Assembly (NCBI RefSeq): GCF_001723175.1 | Contig: NC_064651.1 | Coordinates: 3,224,001-3,288,000 of the forward strand | Length of the DNA stretch: 64,000 nt | DNA from: Penicillium oxalicum | Taxonomy: Eukaryota > Ascomycota > Eurotiomycetes > Eurotiales > Aspergillaceae | Direction of reading: 5' to 3' | Shown: positions 47,247 through 58,979 of the stretch, piece after piece | How the letters are laid out: each line of letters opens with the position of its first letter | How positions within the stretch are numbered: the first letter of the stretch is position 1 | Translations under genes and position numbers: made by a program | The notes under the pieces: generated by a model | Told to the model about the DNA's origin: nothing | Databases searched by the model: none | What the model saw: the letters and a program-made list of their open reading frames with translations, nothing else

Positions 47247-49380
47247 TTTCCTACTTTTATCGGGAATTTCCCACTTCCCCTCAAGCTGTCGATCTATCCC
47301 TTTTGATAAGATGGCCCCCACCACCCGAGATATGCGATACCAGCGCAGATGGCCTTTTTCCCTGCTGTAAAAGTGGATGAGGCGATGGCTCCAGCCATTG
47401 ACTTCGGGGTCATCCCAATGCGAGCGCTGGTCGGGTGCAATATAGATCGCGCGCCAGATTTTTGCTCTGCGTCACAGGGCATGTGTACCAAGCAAGGCCC
47501 TGGCAGGTATTCTGGCAGCCGTGTTGTGTGTTTGTCCACCAGATGTGTGCTCCGAATTGCCGAGTTGGGATGGATGCTCATTCCATGTTTTCTCCTTCTT
47601 CCTCTGACATTCGCCCTGCAAGAGCTACCCATACAAGATAGACCGGGGCATCTTTTTGAACCCCCGGCCTGCTCCGATGACGCTTTCCTTGGACGACGGG
47701 ATGCTGAGCTAATGTGGTGAGGTGGAAGCAAGTGCCTATGAAGAGGTATGCTGAGAAGAACTTATCATTACATTGCCATTTCTCTCTCTCTCTCTCTCTC
47801 TCTCTTTTCTTGTCTCTTGATACCCGTAGCACTAGTTGTGGCACCTTGAAATCACCGACAGGATGGCTCTGTAGGGACGGCTCGCCGATGACCCAAGGAC
47901 CTAGGCAAGATAGGCGGAAATTCCGGTGGCCCCTCTGGTATCGTTCGGGCTCCATACTACTTTGCAAAAGCAAGCCTCAGCAGTAAGAATTTGTAGATAA
48001 TCTCCAAAAGGGCGCTTTGGTACAAATAGCAGAGACATTCTGTGATATATCTGTCCAGTGGGGGCTGCATAGAGGTTCGATATCATCGATAGGGATATAT
48101 TCCTGCCTAGGTAGAGGCTCCAGGCTGGAGGCTTGATGGCTGTCACTGTTTTGAGTGGATGTACCCCCGTGCAGCTGGGACCCAAAGCCGAGACCGTTAC
48201 GCTCTTCTAATCAAACGAGACCCGTTCGGCCACCCAGCTCCGCAATGGCATCGTTGACCCGCCCTTAGTCCATTTTGGGCATCCATAGATCGTGGCCGTC
48301 CTGGACCTTCTCACATTCTTGGATCTTCTTGTCTCATCAAAATGCATAAACCTACTGGAAAAATTGATCAGTGGAAATAATCCACGCCCTCGGTTTATTC
48401 ACCCCCTCACTGTGCATATTTTGGAATGCACAACCCCGCACGCTCACAATTCCAAATACTTGACTCGGTGCCAGCCTCAATCTGATCGAATCTACTATCG
48501 ATCCCACGGCAGACCGCGGCGAAGAGTGGATGTGAAATTACAGATCCACCACTACCTTCGTGGTGTGAACTGTCACGGTCGAGTGATGCACACTCTGACT
48601 GACACAGTGCGCATTGTGTCAGGCTCGTCACTTTCTCCGATTTCCAAGCTCAAGCTGATTTGATTCCTCCTTACTCACATGCATGATCGAGATGATGAAC
48701 CAAAACCAACTCTGAACAGGCCATCTGGTGTCTATGATCTTTTTCTCCCCGTGTAGTATCCCCCTTGTACAGGGGAAACTTGAGACATTCAACTCCAACT
48801 CTCTCAACCAGCCTACAAGTGTATCCAGTGGTCAATTGCACGGTTCGAGAATGCTGAAGATTCCATTCCTTCATGATCATCCCGTATGATAAGCAATTTT
48901 TCCATACCTGACCGAGACGAAAGGTACCAATCAGCCCACCCTCGATCGGATCGGCTTGAAACGCTCTGCATCCAGCCCCAAAGGCGGTGTTGGCTCTGGA
49001 CCGAGCATCATTGGTAATAAATCAGGTCGAATCTTCCAGCGACGCAGGATGGACCATCTTTGGCCCGAACTGCGAGTGTCTCCATTCCCGAATCCATCGT
49101 GGGGACCTCGGCGCAAAGTCTACAACGGTGCTAGCTGACCGACAAGAAGATGCACCCTCCGATACTAAAACGTCAAGCGCCGCTCTTCTGTCGCATACCT
49201 TTTTCCTCCCTCCCGCCATTCTGCACACCTCCCCGCGACTTTTGCCAGGCGACGTCATCATCCATTGCGGGTTCGCTGTACCAACACAACCACCGCCACC
49301 GTTACTACAACTTTTCCCCGAGATTCGCTCCTGTCCACTCGCAGTCACGATCTTGTCCACGTCGCTTTCACTCGAAAACC
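47247..49380. other. Intergenic interval of 2.1 kb
   Basis: Contains a CT microsatellite near 47782-47813. Overlapping ORFs on both strands at 47294-47731 have no family resemblance. The last 230 bases hold an in-frame upstream extension of the next gene. Confidence 0.5.
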
Positions 49381-50212
49381 ATGTCTTCCGCTACTACTTT
49401 CTTCGACTTTGAGCCTGTCGACAGTATGTGAACTATGTCGTGAACTTTGGCGCATCCCTGCCATTTCCCATGTCCCCCCCCCCCCCTCTCTCTCTCTCTC
49501 TCTGTGAAGACTTGCCCCGTGATTGCGATTGAGTCGCGGAGCTCCGGAAAGCTTCGCCGTCAAGCTGAAAAAAGAAAAAAAAAGAAGAAAAGAAGGAAAA
49601 ACAAAACGAAAGATGAAATCGAAAACAACCCTCACAAGACCTCTCCAATCTCACTAACATCAACTTCTGTCTCCTTGAACAGAAAAGGGCCAGCCTTTCC
49701 CTCTTTCCTCGCTCAAGGGCAAGGTCGTCCTCGCCGTCAACACCGCCTCCAAGTGTGGCTTCACTCCTCAATTCGAGGGCCTCGAGAAACTCTACAAGGA
49801 GCTCAAGGCGCAGTACCCGGAGGACTTTGAAATCCTCGGATTCCCCTGCAACCAGTTCGGCAGCCAAGACCCCGGTTCCAACGACGAGATCCAGTCCTTC
49901 TGCCAGATCAACTATGGCGTTTCCTTCCCCGTGCTCGGCAAGCTGGACGTCAACGGCGACCAGGCCGCGCCCGTCTTTGCCTGGATGAAGGACGCTATGC
50001 CCGGTGTACTCGGCCTGAAGCGCGTCAAGTGGAACTTTGAAAAGTTCCTTGTCTCGGCCGACGGTAAGGTCATCGGTCGTTGGTCCTCCATCACCAAGCC
50101 CGAGACTTTGAAGGAGCCGATCGTCCAGGAGATTGAAAAGGCCCGCAAGGCCGGCACGGCTGCTTCGGTGGCCAAGGCGCCCGAGGCGACCGAGTCGGCG
50201 AAGCTGTCGTGA
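49381..50212 (+). CDS. Glutathione peroxidase-like thiol peroxidase
   Basis: Reduces H2O2 and lipid hydroperoxides, in fungi usually with thioredoxin; yeast Gpx3/Hyr1 also senses peroxide. Predicted 190 residues. Exon 1 is 49381-49423, exon 2 is 49683-50212 (donor GTATGT, acceptor AACAG, phase 1). Motifs: LAVNTASKCGFTPQ with peroxidatic Cys39, LGFPCNQFGSQDPGS with Gln72, SFCQINYGV with probable resolving Cys88, and VKWNFEKFLV with Trp131/Asn132. It is a Cys rather than Sec enzyme, with the loop lacking the mammalian oligomerisation segment. The C-terminal 20 residues are an Ala/Lys-rich tail. The intron holds a C run plus CT repeat at about 49475-49502. An in-frame ATG at 49150 could add 77 residues. 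Confidence 0.95.
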
Positions 50213-50578
50213 GATACCCATCTTGTGAAATGAGGTCGTTCCGTGCGATGGTTTCTCTGTTTTTATGTTTGGCGCCTAATCGTCTTCTCTTCCTCGTTTG
50301 CCCTCCCCCCTCCCCCTCCCCCTCATCTCTATAGTGATACCGTGGCGCTTCATGTTCTTCAAAGTTTCCTTGATCTAGAGTTTATCCATGCACGTACGCG
50401 TGATTGAGTATGAATACGTTATCTTTTTTTCCCCTTTCCCTTTCTGGGTCTCTCGACCGCGAGTAATTTCATATCTGAGGATGAAGCCTGTAGATTTTCG
50501 CATCTGGTGATCTTGATTTTGTTTCCTCTTTCAAAAAAAAATATGGCCTCTATGATCCCATGGGTCATTCGAGTCCCT
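50213..50578. other. Convergent 3' flanks of Gpx and translin
   Basis: Short pyrimidine-rich interval between convergent genes, with no coding potential. Confidence 0.5.
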
Positions 50579-52121
50579 TCAAACGGCGGCACCACTCTTG
50601 GGCACGAGACCGCGCAACGATAGATCGTAGACCACGTCTTCCACTTTCTTGACCTGCATAACCAAACAAGGGGAAAAAAAACAAAAATGGTTAGCGCTCC
50701 TGTGACCATGAACATTTTGCTTGGTCCCCGCCGCCCGAGGAGACGTGAGGGGGGTAGATATCTCGCGGATGGCACTTACGCTGTACTTGATACCATCACT
50801 TCGCTTACGCAGAATGTCATTCTTCAAGTTTAGCAGCTGGAAGCCAGCAAAGAGATCCTTGATAAAGTTGCCAATCTGCAGGGGACGTTCGTAGTCGCCC
50901 AGCGTGACCGAGTTAACTGCCAACCGCGACTTTGTCCCGGCAATGGAGACCGTTAGCGACGTCTATCTTTGCGAGAGTATTGAATGGCGATTGGCGCATC
51001 TGAGACAACTTACCAGCTCTTCAACGACGGAAATCAGTGCCAAAAGGTACTCCTCGATGGTCAGGTGGAAGGCATCTTGCTCCTTCAAGTTGACAGGGAC
51101 TGGAGACAGAACCGAGACGGTCAATATCAGTGAGATGGCCACACGGATTGATCCAGATCATTATGTGACGGACTTTCAAGAAATTTGCCAACCTCCTCGA
51201 TGGTGAGGAAAGGAGCTGGGTTGGCGCCCTTGTGCTCCTGCAGTCCACCGAGCCAGGCACAAAGCTCGATCGAGGTTACCTAGATCAAAGCATGAGTGTC
51301 AGAGAATACGGATCAACATTGATAGTAACCGGATGGTACCAACCAGGTTTTGAAGCTCCCGAGTCCACAGCCCATTGTACTTGTAGAATGGATGCTGGTC
51401 CGCGACAGCTTTCAAACGAAGAACCTCCTGCTTCTGAGCGAGGATCTCGACAGCAGCGTCATCAAGGACAGGCTTCACTATTCAAGAGAAGAAAGAAAAA
51501 AAAGAGAGCATTCAGTTAGTCTTTTCCTTGGCAATGTTCATATTTCAGGACAGGATTGACCCTGTCGGCGTCGGCGAATGCCGCGAAGACTTCTCAATCC
51601 CATCGACAAGGCCAGTGACTTATGCAATAAGATATAGATGCACATACACTGGTCAGCAGGGGTGGAATGAGCCCTTGAAAGAATAGCTTGTGTTGAGCGG
51701 CCTAGGGCGCAGAGAAAAAAAAACTCGCATCAGCATTCAGTCTTGCATCACCGCTTTTTTTGCCCCTCCGCATGGGTAGCATAGCATTGATTGCGAGAGA
51801 TGGAGGGATCTCGGCCCCCCAAACATGCTAATTGAGAGCGTGTGTTCATGAGGGAGGAATTGATCAGCCCATTACCCTTTCTTGCCAGAGTCTGGACAAT
51901 CTCATGAAGCTCCTGTATGCGGTCTGGTTAGCGCTAATCCCAAAGATTGCGCGGGAGGCCGCCTTTGCGGAATGGAAGACGGATGAGGTGGCTTGGCACG
52001 CGCAGAGATCATGCCGGCTTTCTCTCGACAAGCCATTAGGTGGTGAAAGACTCACGTCGCGAACTGTCGTCTCCTCATCAATCTTGGTCTGGAGATCTTC
52101 AAAAATACGTTGATCAATCAT
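50579..52121 (-). CDS. Translin (nucleic acid-binding protein)
   Basis: Translin forms octameric ssDNA/RNA-binding rings and, with Trax, the C3PO RNase. Predicted 235 residues in eight exons: 52121-52056, 51912-51876, 51701-51648, 51477-51344, 51279-51174, 51099-51014, 50929-50780 and 50653-50579. The spliced frame gives MIDQRIFEDLQTKIDEET, RSTQAILSRAHSTPADQ, PVLDDAAVEILAQKQEV, HPFYKYNGLWTRELQNLV, FHLTIEEYLLALISVVEEL, SRLAVNSVTLGDYERPL and LLNLKNDILRKRSDGIKYS, ending VKKVEDVVYDLSLRGLVPK. The last blocks are the conserved translin C-terminal region. Exon 5 uses a weak donor GTCCGT chosen by phase and homology. Other donors are normal. Intron density is the highest in the window. Confidence 0.9.
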
Positions 52122-52673
52122 CGTGGTGGTTGGTGCTGTGGTGGTGAGAGAATGATGTTCTTTAGAAGTTGTGGGCGTCTGCCCGAGCGGTGCAGAGGGT
52201 GACCTTATCGTCGCTGGATATCATGCCCGTTTACGTCCAAGGAAACAAGACTCGGGGACTTTGGAATTTCATCGACCTCTTCTCTACCCTTACTCTAGAG
52301 TGAGCCTTGTGAAGCTGCGCCTGACGAGATCAATGCCTGCTCCGTACTTTGGCTCTTTTTCTTTTTCTTTACTTTCGTAGATGAGGATTTTTTTTCGCGA
52401 GTTTACGCCACTGGCAAGGTTCACAATCACCATCGCTCGTTGCGCGAGCAATCTTGAACACTACAGCTGCCCAACTGGCGCAGACGGACAAATCGGGGGC
52501 TACAACTCAATGAACTGAGATTTGATTCAATTCGGTGGAGCTCACAGAATTCTCATGTGAAGGGGATGGATTGGACGGCGCTATGTTGGCATGCGCGGAT
52601 AGTTAGAAAGTCAAGTCTCTTTTCTCATTTCATTGTACTCATGAAGTTCATTATGACGGCGCAGCCATCGCAC
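52122..52673. other. Interval between translin start and dim1 end
   Basis: Promoter of translin and 3' flank of dim1, both on the minus strand. No gene is seen. Confidence 0.5.
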
Positions 52674-53323
52674 TTAGTACCGGTATCGTGTCGAGTAATC
52701 TAAGAAACAAAAACAGATTAGATATCCGCTTGCCGTTGAGGGTTTTTTCTCCAATGACACCGCGCCACTTACCCTTGGGACTGACGACCAGACCACGGCC
52801 CTTTTTCGCGCCCTTGTAGATTGTTTCGATGATATCGATCAATTCTTGTTTGTCCTCGAGCACCCAATTCAACTTGTTGTTGTTACCCGTTCCAAAATCA
52901 CACATCATATGTTTGTTGCGGTAGAAGAACATGATCGTCATCGTGTCATACAGCTCGTACATCGAGTTGAAGTCAGGTACCTCGTCGATGTCGCAGAGGT
53001 AAATGACGGCAAAATCTGGCAGAGTATTGGAGTTAGTCGACTGCATCCGTTGACAAAGGTAAAAAGTCAGTGATCTCTCGCCGGTCGCATACTTTTCACA
53101 CGTTCCGCAATCTTGTAGAGGACTTCATCTTGGCGGATACCTGCAAGCGCAATGGTCAGGACTGATGAAATGCGGCGATCGACGGGGATGATATCGATTT
53201 CAGCTCACAGTCAGGGTCGTGATCTCGCCCGAAGCGGATCACCACAAGTCGCTCTTCTTCTGACAGAATGGCCTGATCCACGTGCCAGGCAGTGCGCAAG
53301 TGAGGCAGGACGATTGAACCCAT
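52674..53323 (-). CDS. dim1: Dim1 / U5 snRNP 15 kDa spliceosomal protein
   Basis: Thioredoxin-fold component of the U4/U6.U5 tri-snRNP, essential for pre-mRNA splicing. Predicted 143 residues, the usual family size. Exons: 53323-53209, 53140-53093, 53015-52773 and 52699-52674, in phase. Motifs: MGSIVLPHLRTAWHVDQAIL, VVIRFGRDHDPDC, DEVLYKIAERVKNFAVIYL, VPDFNSMYELYDTMTIMFF, GTGNNNKLNWVLEDKQELI and GRGLVVSPKDYSTRYRY. The thioredoxin CXXC is absent, as expected. An in-frame ATG at 53380 is ignored because MGSIVLPHL is the conserved family N-terminus. Confidence 0.96.
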
Positions 53324-54313
53324 GGTGCTGTAGCGGACAAAGATGGATTCTTTGGAAATCCGAAGAATCTCGGGACGCATCCGTTCTCTACGGCTCGGCC
53401 TTTGAGCTTATCTTATCGCCTGCAGACTGCGCCATGAGCTCCAGTCATGTGACTCTACGCCATTCCGATGGGGGGATCTTCTCCCCAGCCAAGTAACAAG
53501 TAAGGGGAGAGAGATGCCGAAGTCGTGGCGACTCCACTTGGGGGAGAATAATAATTGGCAAGGAGCGTGTGGCCTGAGTAGTTGCAGGTAGTACACGATG
53601 CTGTACAATTTGTCTTTGGAAAAAGGTAATCGGTGTACACAAGGGGGCTTCATCGTGTGTGCTGTCACATTCACAGGGTGACCTTATCAACTCTTTCACT
53701 TGGCTCAGAACGATTGTGTCGTGAGAGAAGAGGGTATTTTACTCGAAACGATTCGATCCTCTCCAGTTAATAGTCGCTCGTGCCATAGACGCGCGTACGC
53801 TCACACTCCCCGAGGCACGACGTTTGAACTGGCCGGTGGGCGTCCTATCTACGGGCGCTCGCGACAGGCCCTCGGCGTGGGGCACTGCGCCACGGAGCAC
53901 CCGGAAATATTGGTCTACCAGTTCGTCCTGAGAGGGCCAAGACTCCCCAGCGTATTCGGAAAGGCTCGTGAGTCGAGAGGCGAGAGAGAGAGAGAGGAAG
54001 TCGAGACAGCCCAAGCGTACACCTATCCCCCGATACTCCTTCCCCGTCTGCCGCACCTCCTCCACCCTCCCCAAATATCTTTGCGATCGGCAAACGTTGC
54101 GGCCTGCATCCTAAATCACCATCCGCCACAATCGGCTCTGCACCCGTATCCTACTCTCGCTTCAATATCATTCCATCATCCCTCGCCACATCTGTATTGG
54201 GATGATGTTGGTCATTCCTTCATTTATTTAGATCGAATAGACCATGAGAGCCCATATCGCAGCAGTCGAGTCTCCAGCTTGCTCCGGCTCCCCCGAGCTG
54301 ACCCCGTGCCGCC
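53324..54313. other. Divergent promoter of dim1 and the M28 peptidase gene
   Basis: About 1 kb between divergent starts. An ORF read over 53700-54476 is a shadow of leader and downstream gene. A GA run lies near 53983-53997. Confidence 0.5.
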
Positions 54314-56967
54314 ATGGGCGACGATAAGTTCGAATACAAATCTCTCCCTATTCCCACCTACGAGGAAGCCACCGCACAGGCATCCTCTTCGCGATCCGAT
54401 CTGGGCGATGGCACCGACGTCGAACGGCAAGGACTGCTCGGTCGGCAGTCCTCCAACTATCACCCCCCGACGGTAGAATCAGAACGGGGTAGCCTCGATG
54501 GCCTCGCCTCTTCCGCATCGGGTTCATCGCGAGGCTCAACAGATGAGTTACGCAGGGAACTGGATCAGATGGATGTGGACGATTCAGGGCAGGGATCGTC
54601 GACCGGCTCTCGCTCACGCTTTCGACACCACTTTTCAAAAAGGATATCCAGTTTGACTCGCACGCTCTCGGCCATGCAAAGACCGTTACGACGATACCTT
54701 CCGCCGATGCCTACATTTCGGATGACAATCAACCTGCAGGACACGGGATCGCACATCAAGAGTCACGGCTGTCTCATGATGTTGCGTCTGTTTGCCTTGC
54801 TGCTGGTCGCCACGTTAGTGTACGTCTTCTTCATTGGGGACGTCTTCAACTTGAACAATCGCATGGTGATGGGCCAGTCATATAGCGCCTCATCCGTGGA
54901 GAATTTTATTCAGGGACACATCAACGCAACCAACATCGCCGAGAACCTCAAGTTGGTTGCTGGGAATACCCGCGTGGCTGGCACGGAGGGAAGCTTTGTG
55001 CTGGCTGAATGGATCGAGCACGAATTTCACAAGGCCGGGTTCGATTCTGTGAAGCGTGAGGAATACCAAGTCTATCTGAATTACCCACGGGAGGATGGTC
55101 GAAGGGTTGCCATCGTGGATCCTCCTGACAAGGCCTGGGAGGCTTTCCTTGAAGAAAATCAGGCCCAGTACCCTGCATTCCATGGACACTCCAAATCCGG
55201 GAACGTCACCGGTCCGCTGGTGTACGCCAACTTTGGCTCAAGGGAGGACTTCCAGCTGCTTGCCAACAAGGGTATCTCCGTCAACGGCTCGATCGCTCTG
55301 GTTCGATACTACGGTTCGGAAGGGGATCGCGCGTTAAAAATCAAAGCCGCCGAATTGGCCGGGGCTGTCGGTTGTATTATCTACTCCGACCCTGCTCAAG
55401 ATGGTTTCACGCAAGGTCCGGAATATCCAAAAGGCCGCTTCATGCCTGCAGATGGTGTCCAAAGAGGCGGGGTGAGTCTCATGTCCCACATCGTGGGGGA
55501 TGTCCTCAGTCCCGGATTTGCTTCCACTCCGGACGAGAAGAGGCGACTTTCACCGGCGGAAAGCCCGGCTTTGGTTCAAATCCCGAGTCTGCCCATCGCC
55601 TGGCGCGACGCGCAGCGACTCCTACAAGCGATTCAAGGTCACGGATTTAAAGCGCCGGACGGGTGGATCGGCGCAGTACCTCAGATTCCCGAGTGGTGGA
55701 CAGGTGACCAGCATTCCCCCACGGTCCACTTGATGAACCTACAGGATGAGGTCGACCGACGACCTATTTACAACGTTCATGGCACAATTCTCGGGCTCGA
55801 GGAACGTGACAAGATGATCATTGTCGGCAATCATCGGGACGCCTGGTGCCTGGGCAGCGTCGATCCGGGGAGTGGCACTGCCGTATTCATGGAACTCATT
55901 CGGGTCTTTGGGGAGCTTCTCACGTATGGATGGCGGCCGCTTCGAACGATCGAGTTTGTCAGCTGGGACGGCGAAGAGTACAATCTGATCGGTTCCACTG
56001 AGCATGTGGAAAAGGAGGTTGATAACCTTCGTGCAAACGGGTATGCCTACCTTAATGTTGATGTCGGCGTCTCAGGCTCCAACTTCCGCGCGTCGGGGTC
56101 GCCGGTCTTTGAACGATCTGTACATCAAATTCTGGGTCGGCTCTCCGATCCGATCGCCAACAAGACTCTCAAGGAGCTTTGGGACGACAAGGGCCAGCGA
56201 CTCACTCCTCTCGGGGCCGGCAGCGACTACGTAGCTTTCCAGGATATTGCTGGCACGTCCAGTATCGACTTTGGCTTTGAAGGCGAAGCATACCCCTACC
56301 ACAGTTGCTATGAAACCTACGATTGGATGGAGAAGTTTGGTGACCCCGACTTTGTCTATCACAAGATGCTTGCTCAATTCTGGGCGCTTTTGCTCCTGGA
56401 CGTGTCGGAAAACCCCATGTTACCCTTCGATATGGAAGCGTACGGCAAAGCGATCTCCGGTTGGGTAAAGGATCTGGACGACTTCGTCCACTCCAAAAAC
56501 GCCGAAGTCGACCTGCAACCCATGTACAATGCCGCGGCAGAACTGGAAGCCAACACGGCTCGATTTCAATCCTGGAATGATGTCTGGCATGACACGGTCT
56601 GGGGCTCGGGTGGATACGAGAGCAATGTCATGGCGATCCAACGAGTCAAACATAATGCACGCATGGCTCACTTCGACACCCATCTTCTGGATTTGGCTGC
56701 GGACGGCGGTGTAAGTCAACTAGGCCCACTGCCCCATTTCCTATTCTTTCTCTATTTCTTATTGACGAATCTTTTTGTGATTAGATCCCGAACCGAACGC
56801 AATTCCGGCATGTCGTTTTTGGGCCAGAGCTTTGGTCAGGTTACGACGCCTCCATTTTCCCAGCGATCCGCGACACTATCAACACCGGAAACTGGACGCT
56901 CGCTCAACACTGGATCGACAGAGTGGCCGACACGATCCACACTGCCAGTGACAAACTCTTGAACTAA
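54314..56967 (+). CDS. M28 zinc peptidase, transferrin receptor/PSMA-like (Vps70/Tre type)
   Basis: Type II membrane glutamate-carboxypeptidase-like protein of 859 residues. Exon 1 is 54314-56710, exon 2 is 56785-56967; splicing (GTAAGT..GATTAG) replaces a read-through tail with IPNRTQFRHVVFGPELW...RVADTIHTASDKLLN, the family's dimerisation-like domain. The N-terminal cytosolic 150 residues are Ser-rich and carry PxY near residues 13-16 (LPIPTYEEAT), a possible WW/Rsp5-adaptor motif. TM about 153-175. A PA domain is inserted about 250-420. The zinc site is kept: NHRDAWCLG (His507, Asp509), DPGSG, WDGEEYN (Glu554, Glu555), NVDVG and YHSCYETYDW. So, unlike transferrin receptor, it is probably active. 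Yeast Tre1/Tre2 act in Bsd2-Rsp5 sorting; a role here is inference. Confidence 0.92.
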
Positions 56968-57925
56968 GTCCGGCCCCCTCGCTCGCTCGGTTGGGATCCA
57001 TTTCTTCCTCGGATCTCTTCCCTCATTCAGCCTTTTATGGTGTTCGTCTGAGCTCTCATCACATGGCCAGCCACCCACTTAGACCACCTTCCCCCTGGGC
57101 GCTTTCCAATATCTCCCTCTCTCCGTTACCTTACTCTCTTATCTCGAGATTTTCTTTCACGAGCATTGTACAGCCTAGCTCTGAACGATTCCGTGTGACT
57201 GCTGCCGGCATGTTCGATATTATACTGCATATTTTCAGGTAGCGCCCGGCTCTGAGCTTTCCCCTCCCTTTTTTTCTTGCTCTTTCTTTGCGACAAAGAA
57301 GATCACTTGTTTCTTCTCCTTTTGTCTTCCTCTCTCTCTTCCTCTTCCTTCCCATGTCATATACCAGTCGAGTTCTAGTCTGTTTTTTTTTTCCCGTGTC
57401 TCATCTCAGCGAGGCGCTGCTCCCATCACGAAGTTAGATCGTTAATCTACGTTGGTCGCATCCGCAAACTTGTCTCAGTGCTTCTGCCTTAGCTTCCCCC
57501 ATTATTGTGAATAATGTTTCTTGCCCTCATTTTATCCCACGGCCGCAGGACGATAGGTTTCCTGTTAGATAGTATCGACCTGGCGCTGGATGTGGGTCAG
57601 GTGATTCAGCCCTTCACGGGGGTTGGAGATCGGAATGGCTATCTTGATGATCCGTCAACACGTCGAATGTGTCTATCGATCGCCGAAGTGTGGGGGTTTC
57701 CGGCCGGCCGCATTTCCCAAAGCGGGCTGGACGACCCAAATTTGAGTCGATCAAGGTCCGGGCTCGAACCATGCATCCCCGTCTTCATTTACAGGAAACA
57801 CGTTCACCCCAGCATCCTCCGATCTTCAACTCAGGATTTTTTGGATCAGTCAATTCTGGGAACCCAAGCTGAATTCTCAGTATGGAACTCGATACCTCTG
57901 ACATTGCCCTTTTGACAGAAGTCAA

Positions 57926-57947
57926 GGGGGGGGGGGGGGGGGGGGGG
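57926..57947. repeat. G22 homopolymer
   Basis: Twenty-two consecutive G on the + strand. It is capable of G-quadruplex formation and is likely length-variable. About 1 kb upstream of the cutinase start. Confidence 0.92.
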
Positions 57948-58772
57948 CACTCTCAGGGGTGCGCCATTGCTGATTCAATAGCGCAAGCAACCTTGGGTGA
58001 CCATCGATTTCTGAAACCAAAGGTTCATCACGCGGAGGATACCTGAGGAGCGCTGAACATCGGATCGTCCGGCTGAGGGTCGGTGAAGAGCCGTTTCAAC
58101 CGTTATGATCAACCAAGGTCGAATACATCGCAATGCCGACCAGGTAATTCCACCAATTGCCTGGCATCACCTAAAAATTGGCAAGTGCAGCACGAAGCTG
58201 TCATGGAACACCATCACCAATGGCACCCAGACCTGGCCAGTCATCCTGCTGGATGAGGATCTGGACAGTGAGCAGTGGGCACCGCCAATCACAAGTCACC
58301 AGTTTCAAGGACCGGACAACGGTCCATGCACCATGTGGGCGATGTTCTCGAATTTGAGGGCTTCGGCGCCGTTCGTGAAGAGGCAGGATCGACCCGGTAA
58401 AGTTTCTTCGAGGTGGTCCATGACTCTGGTGGCTCCATATTGAAGGGGGCCCCAGTCAACGTGAGTTAAGCGTTCGCCCTGTCGCAAGAGTTGGATGGTG
58501 AAACACGCAGCGATGAAACACACGCGAGAACCAGATCCCGGCCCGGGTCTCCAACTTGTCCCCTCCCGAATTTTCTGATTGGCCTGGCCGGTCTATATTT
58601 TTCAGAATTGAAGGCTCGCCCTGATCGACCAAGTTTCGAGGGCGATCCCTAAGGACATTCGGGGAGGATGATCATTGTTAGCGGTTCCAGATCGCTGAGA
58701 ATGATGTGATTGATATTTTTCCCCCAGTTGGAGAGGTCTACTGAGAGAGACTGGAGGTCAAGGGGAGAAAAT

Positions 58773-58778
58773 TATAAA
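58773..58778 (+). promoter_or_regulatory. TATA box of the cutinase gene
   Basis: TATAAA in AATTATAAAGAG, 207 bases upstream of the ATG at 58980 and followed by a CT-rich leader. Confidence 0.5.
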
Positions 58779-58979
58779 GAGCGACGGTTGCTCACGTCTC
58801 AAGGGAACTCTTCGTCCACATCGGTCCTTGTTCAACAGTCTCATCGCCTTTCTTTTCTCTTTGCGCTCTTTTCTTGCCCTCTTTTGCCTTTCATTCCCTG
58901 AACTCCTAAAGAGCTGGTCTCTTGTATTCCTGACGACAATTCTATTCGCTTCTTTGCCCCTCGCAACACATTCGCTATC

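Larger units (their letters stand above)
56968..58979. other. Intergenic interval of 2 kb
   Basis: 3' flank of the peptidase and promoter of the cutinase. It includes a G22 run at 57926-57947 and a CT-rich stretch near 57270-57360. No credible gene. Confidence 0.5.

Noticed and set aside
47294..47731. Overlapping ORFs on both strands downstream of pcc1
   Set aside because: Neither frame shows a motif, and both fit chance ORFs in GC-rich 3' flank.
53700..54476. 258-residue plus-strand ORF
   Set aside because: It covers the M28 gene leader and overlaps that gene's N-terminus in another frame; it is Pro/His/Arg-rich and without motifs.
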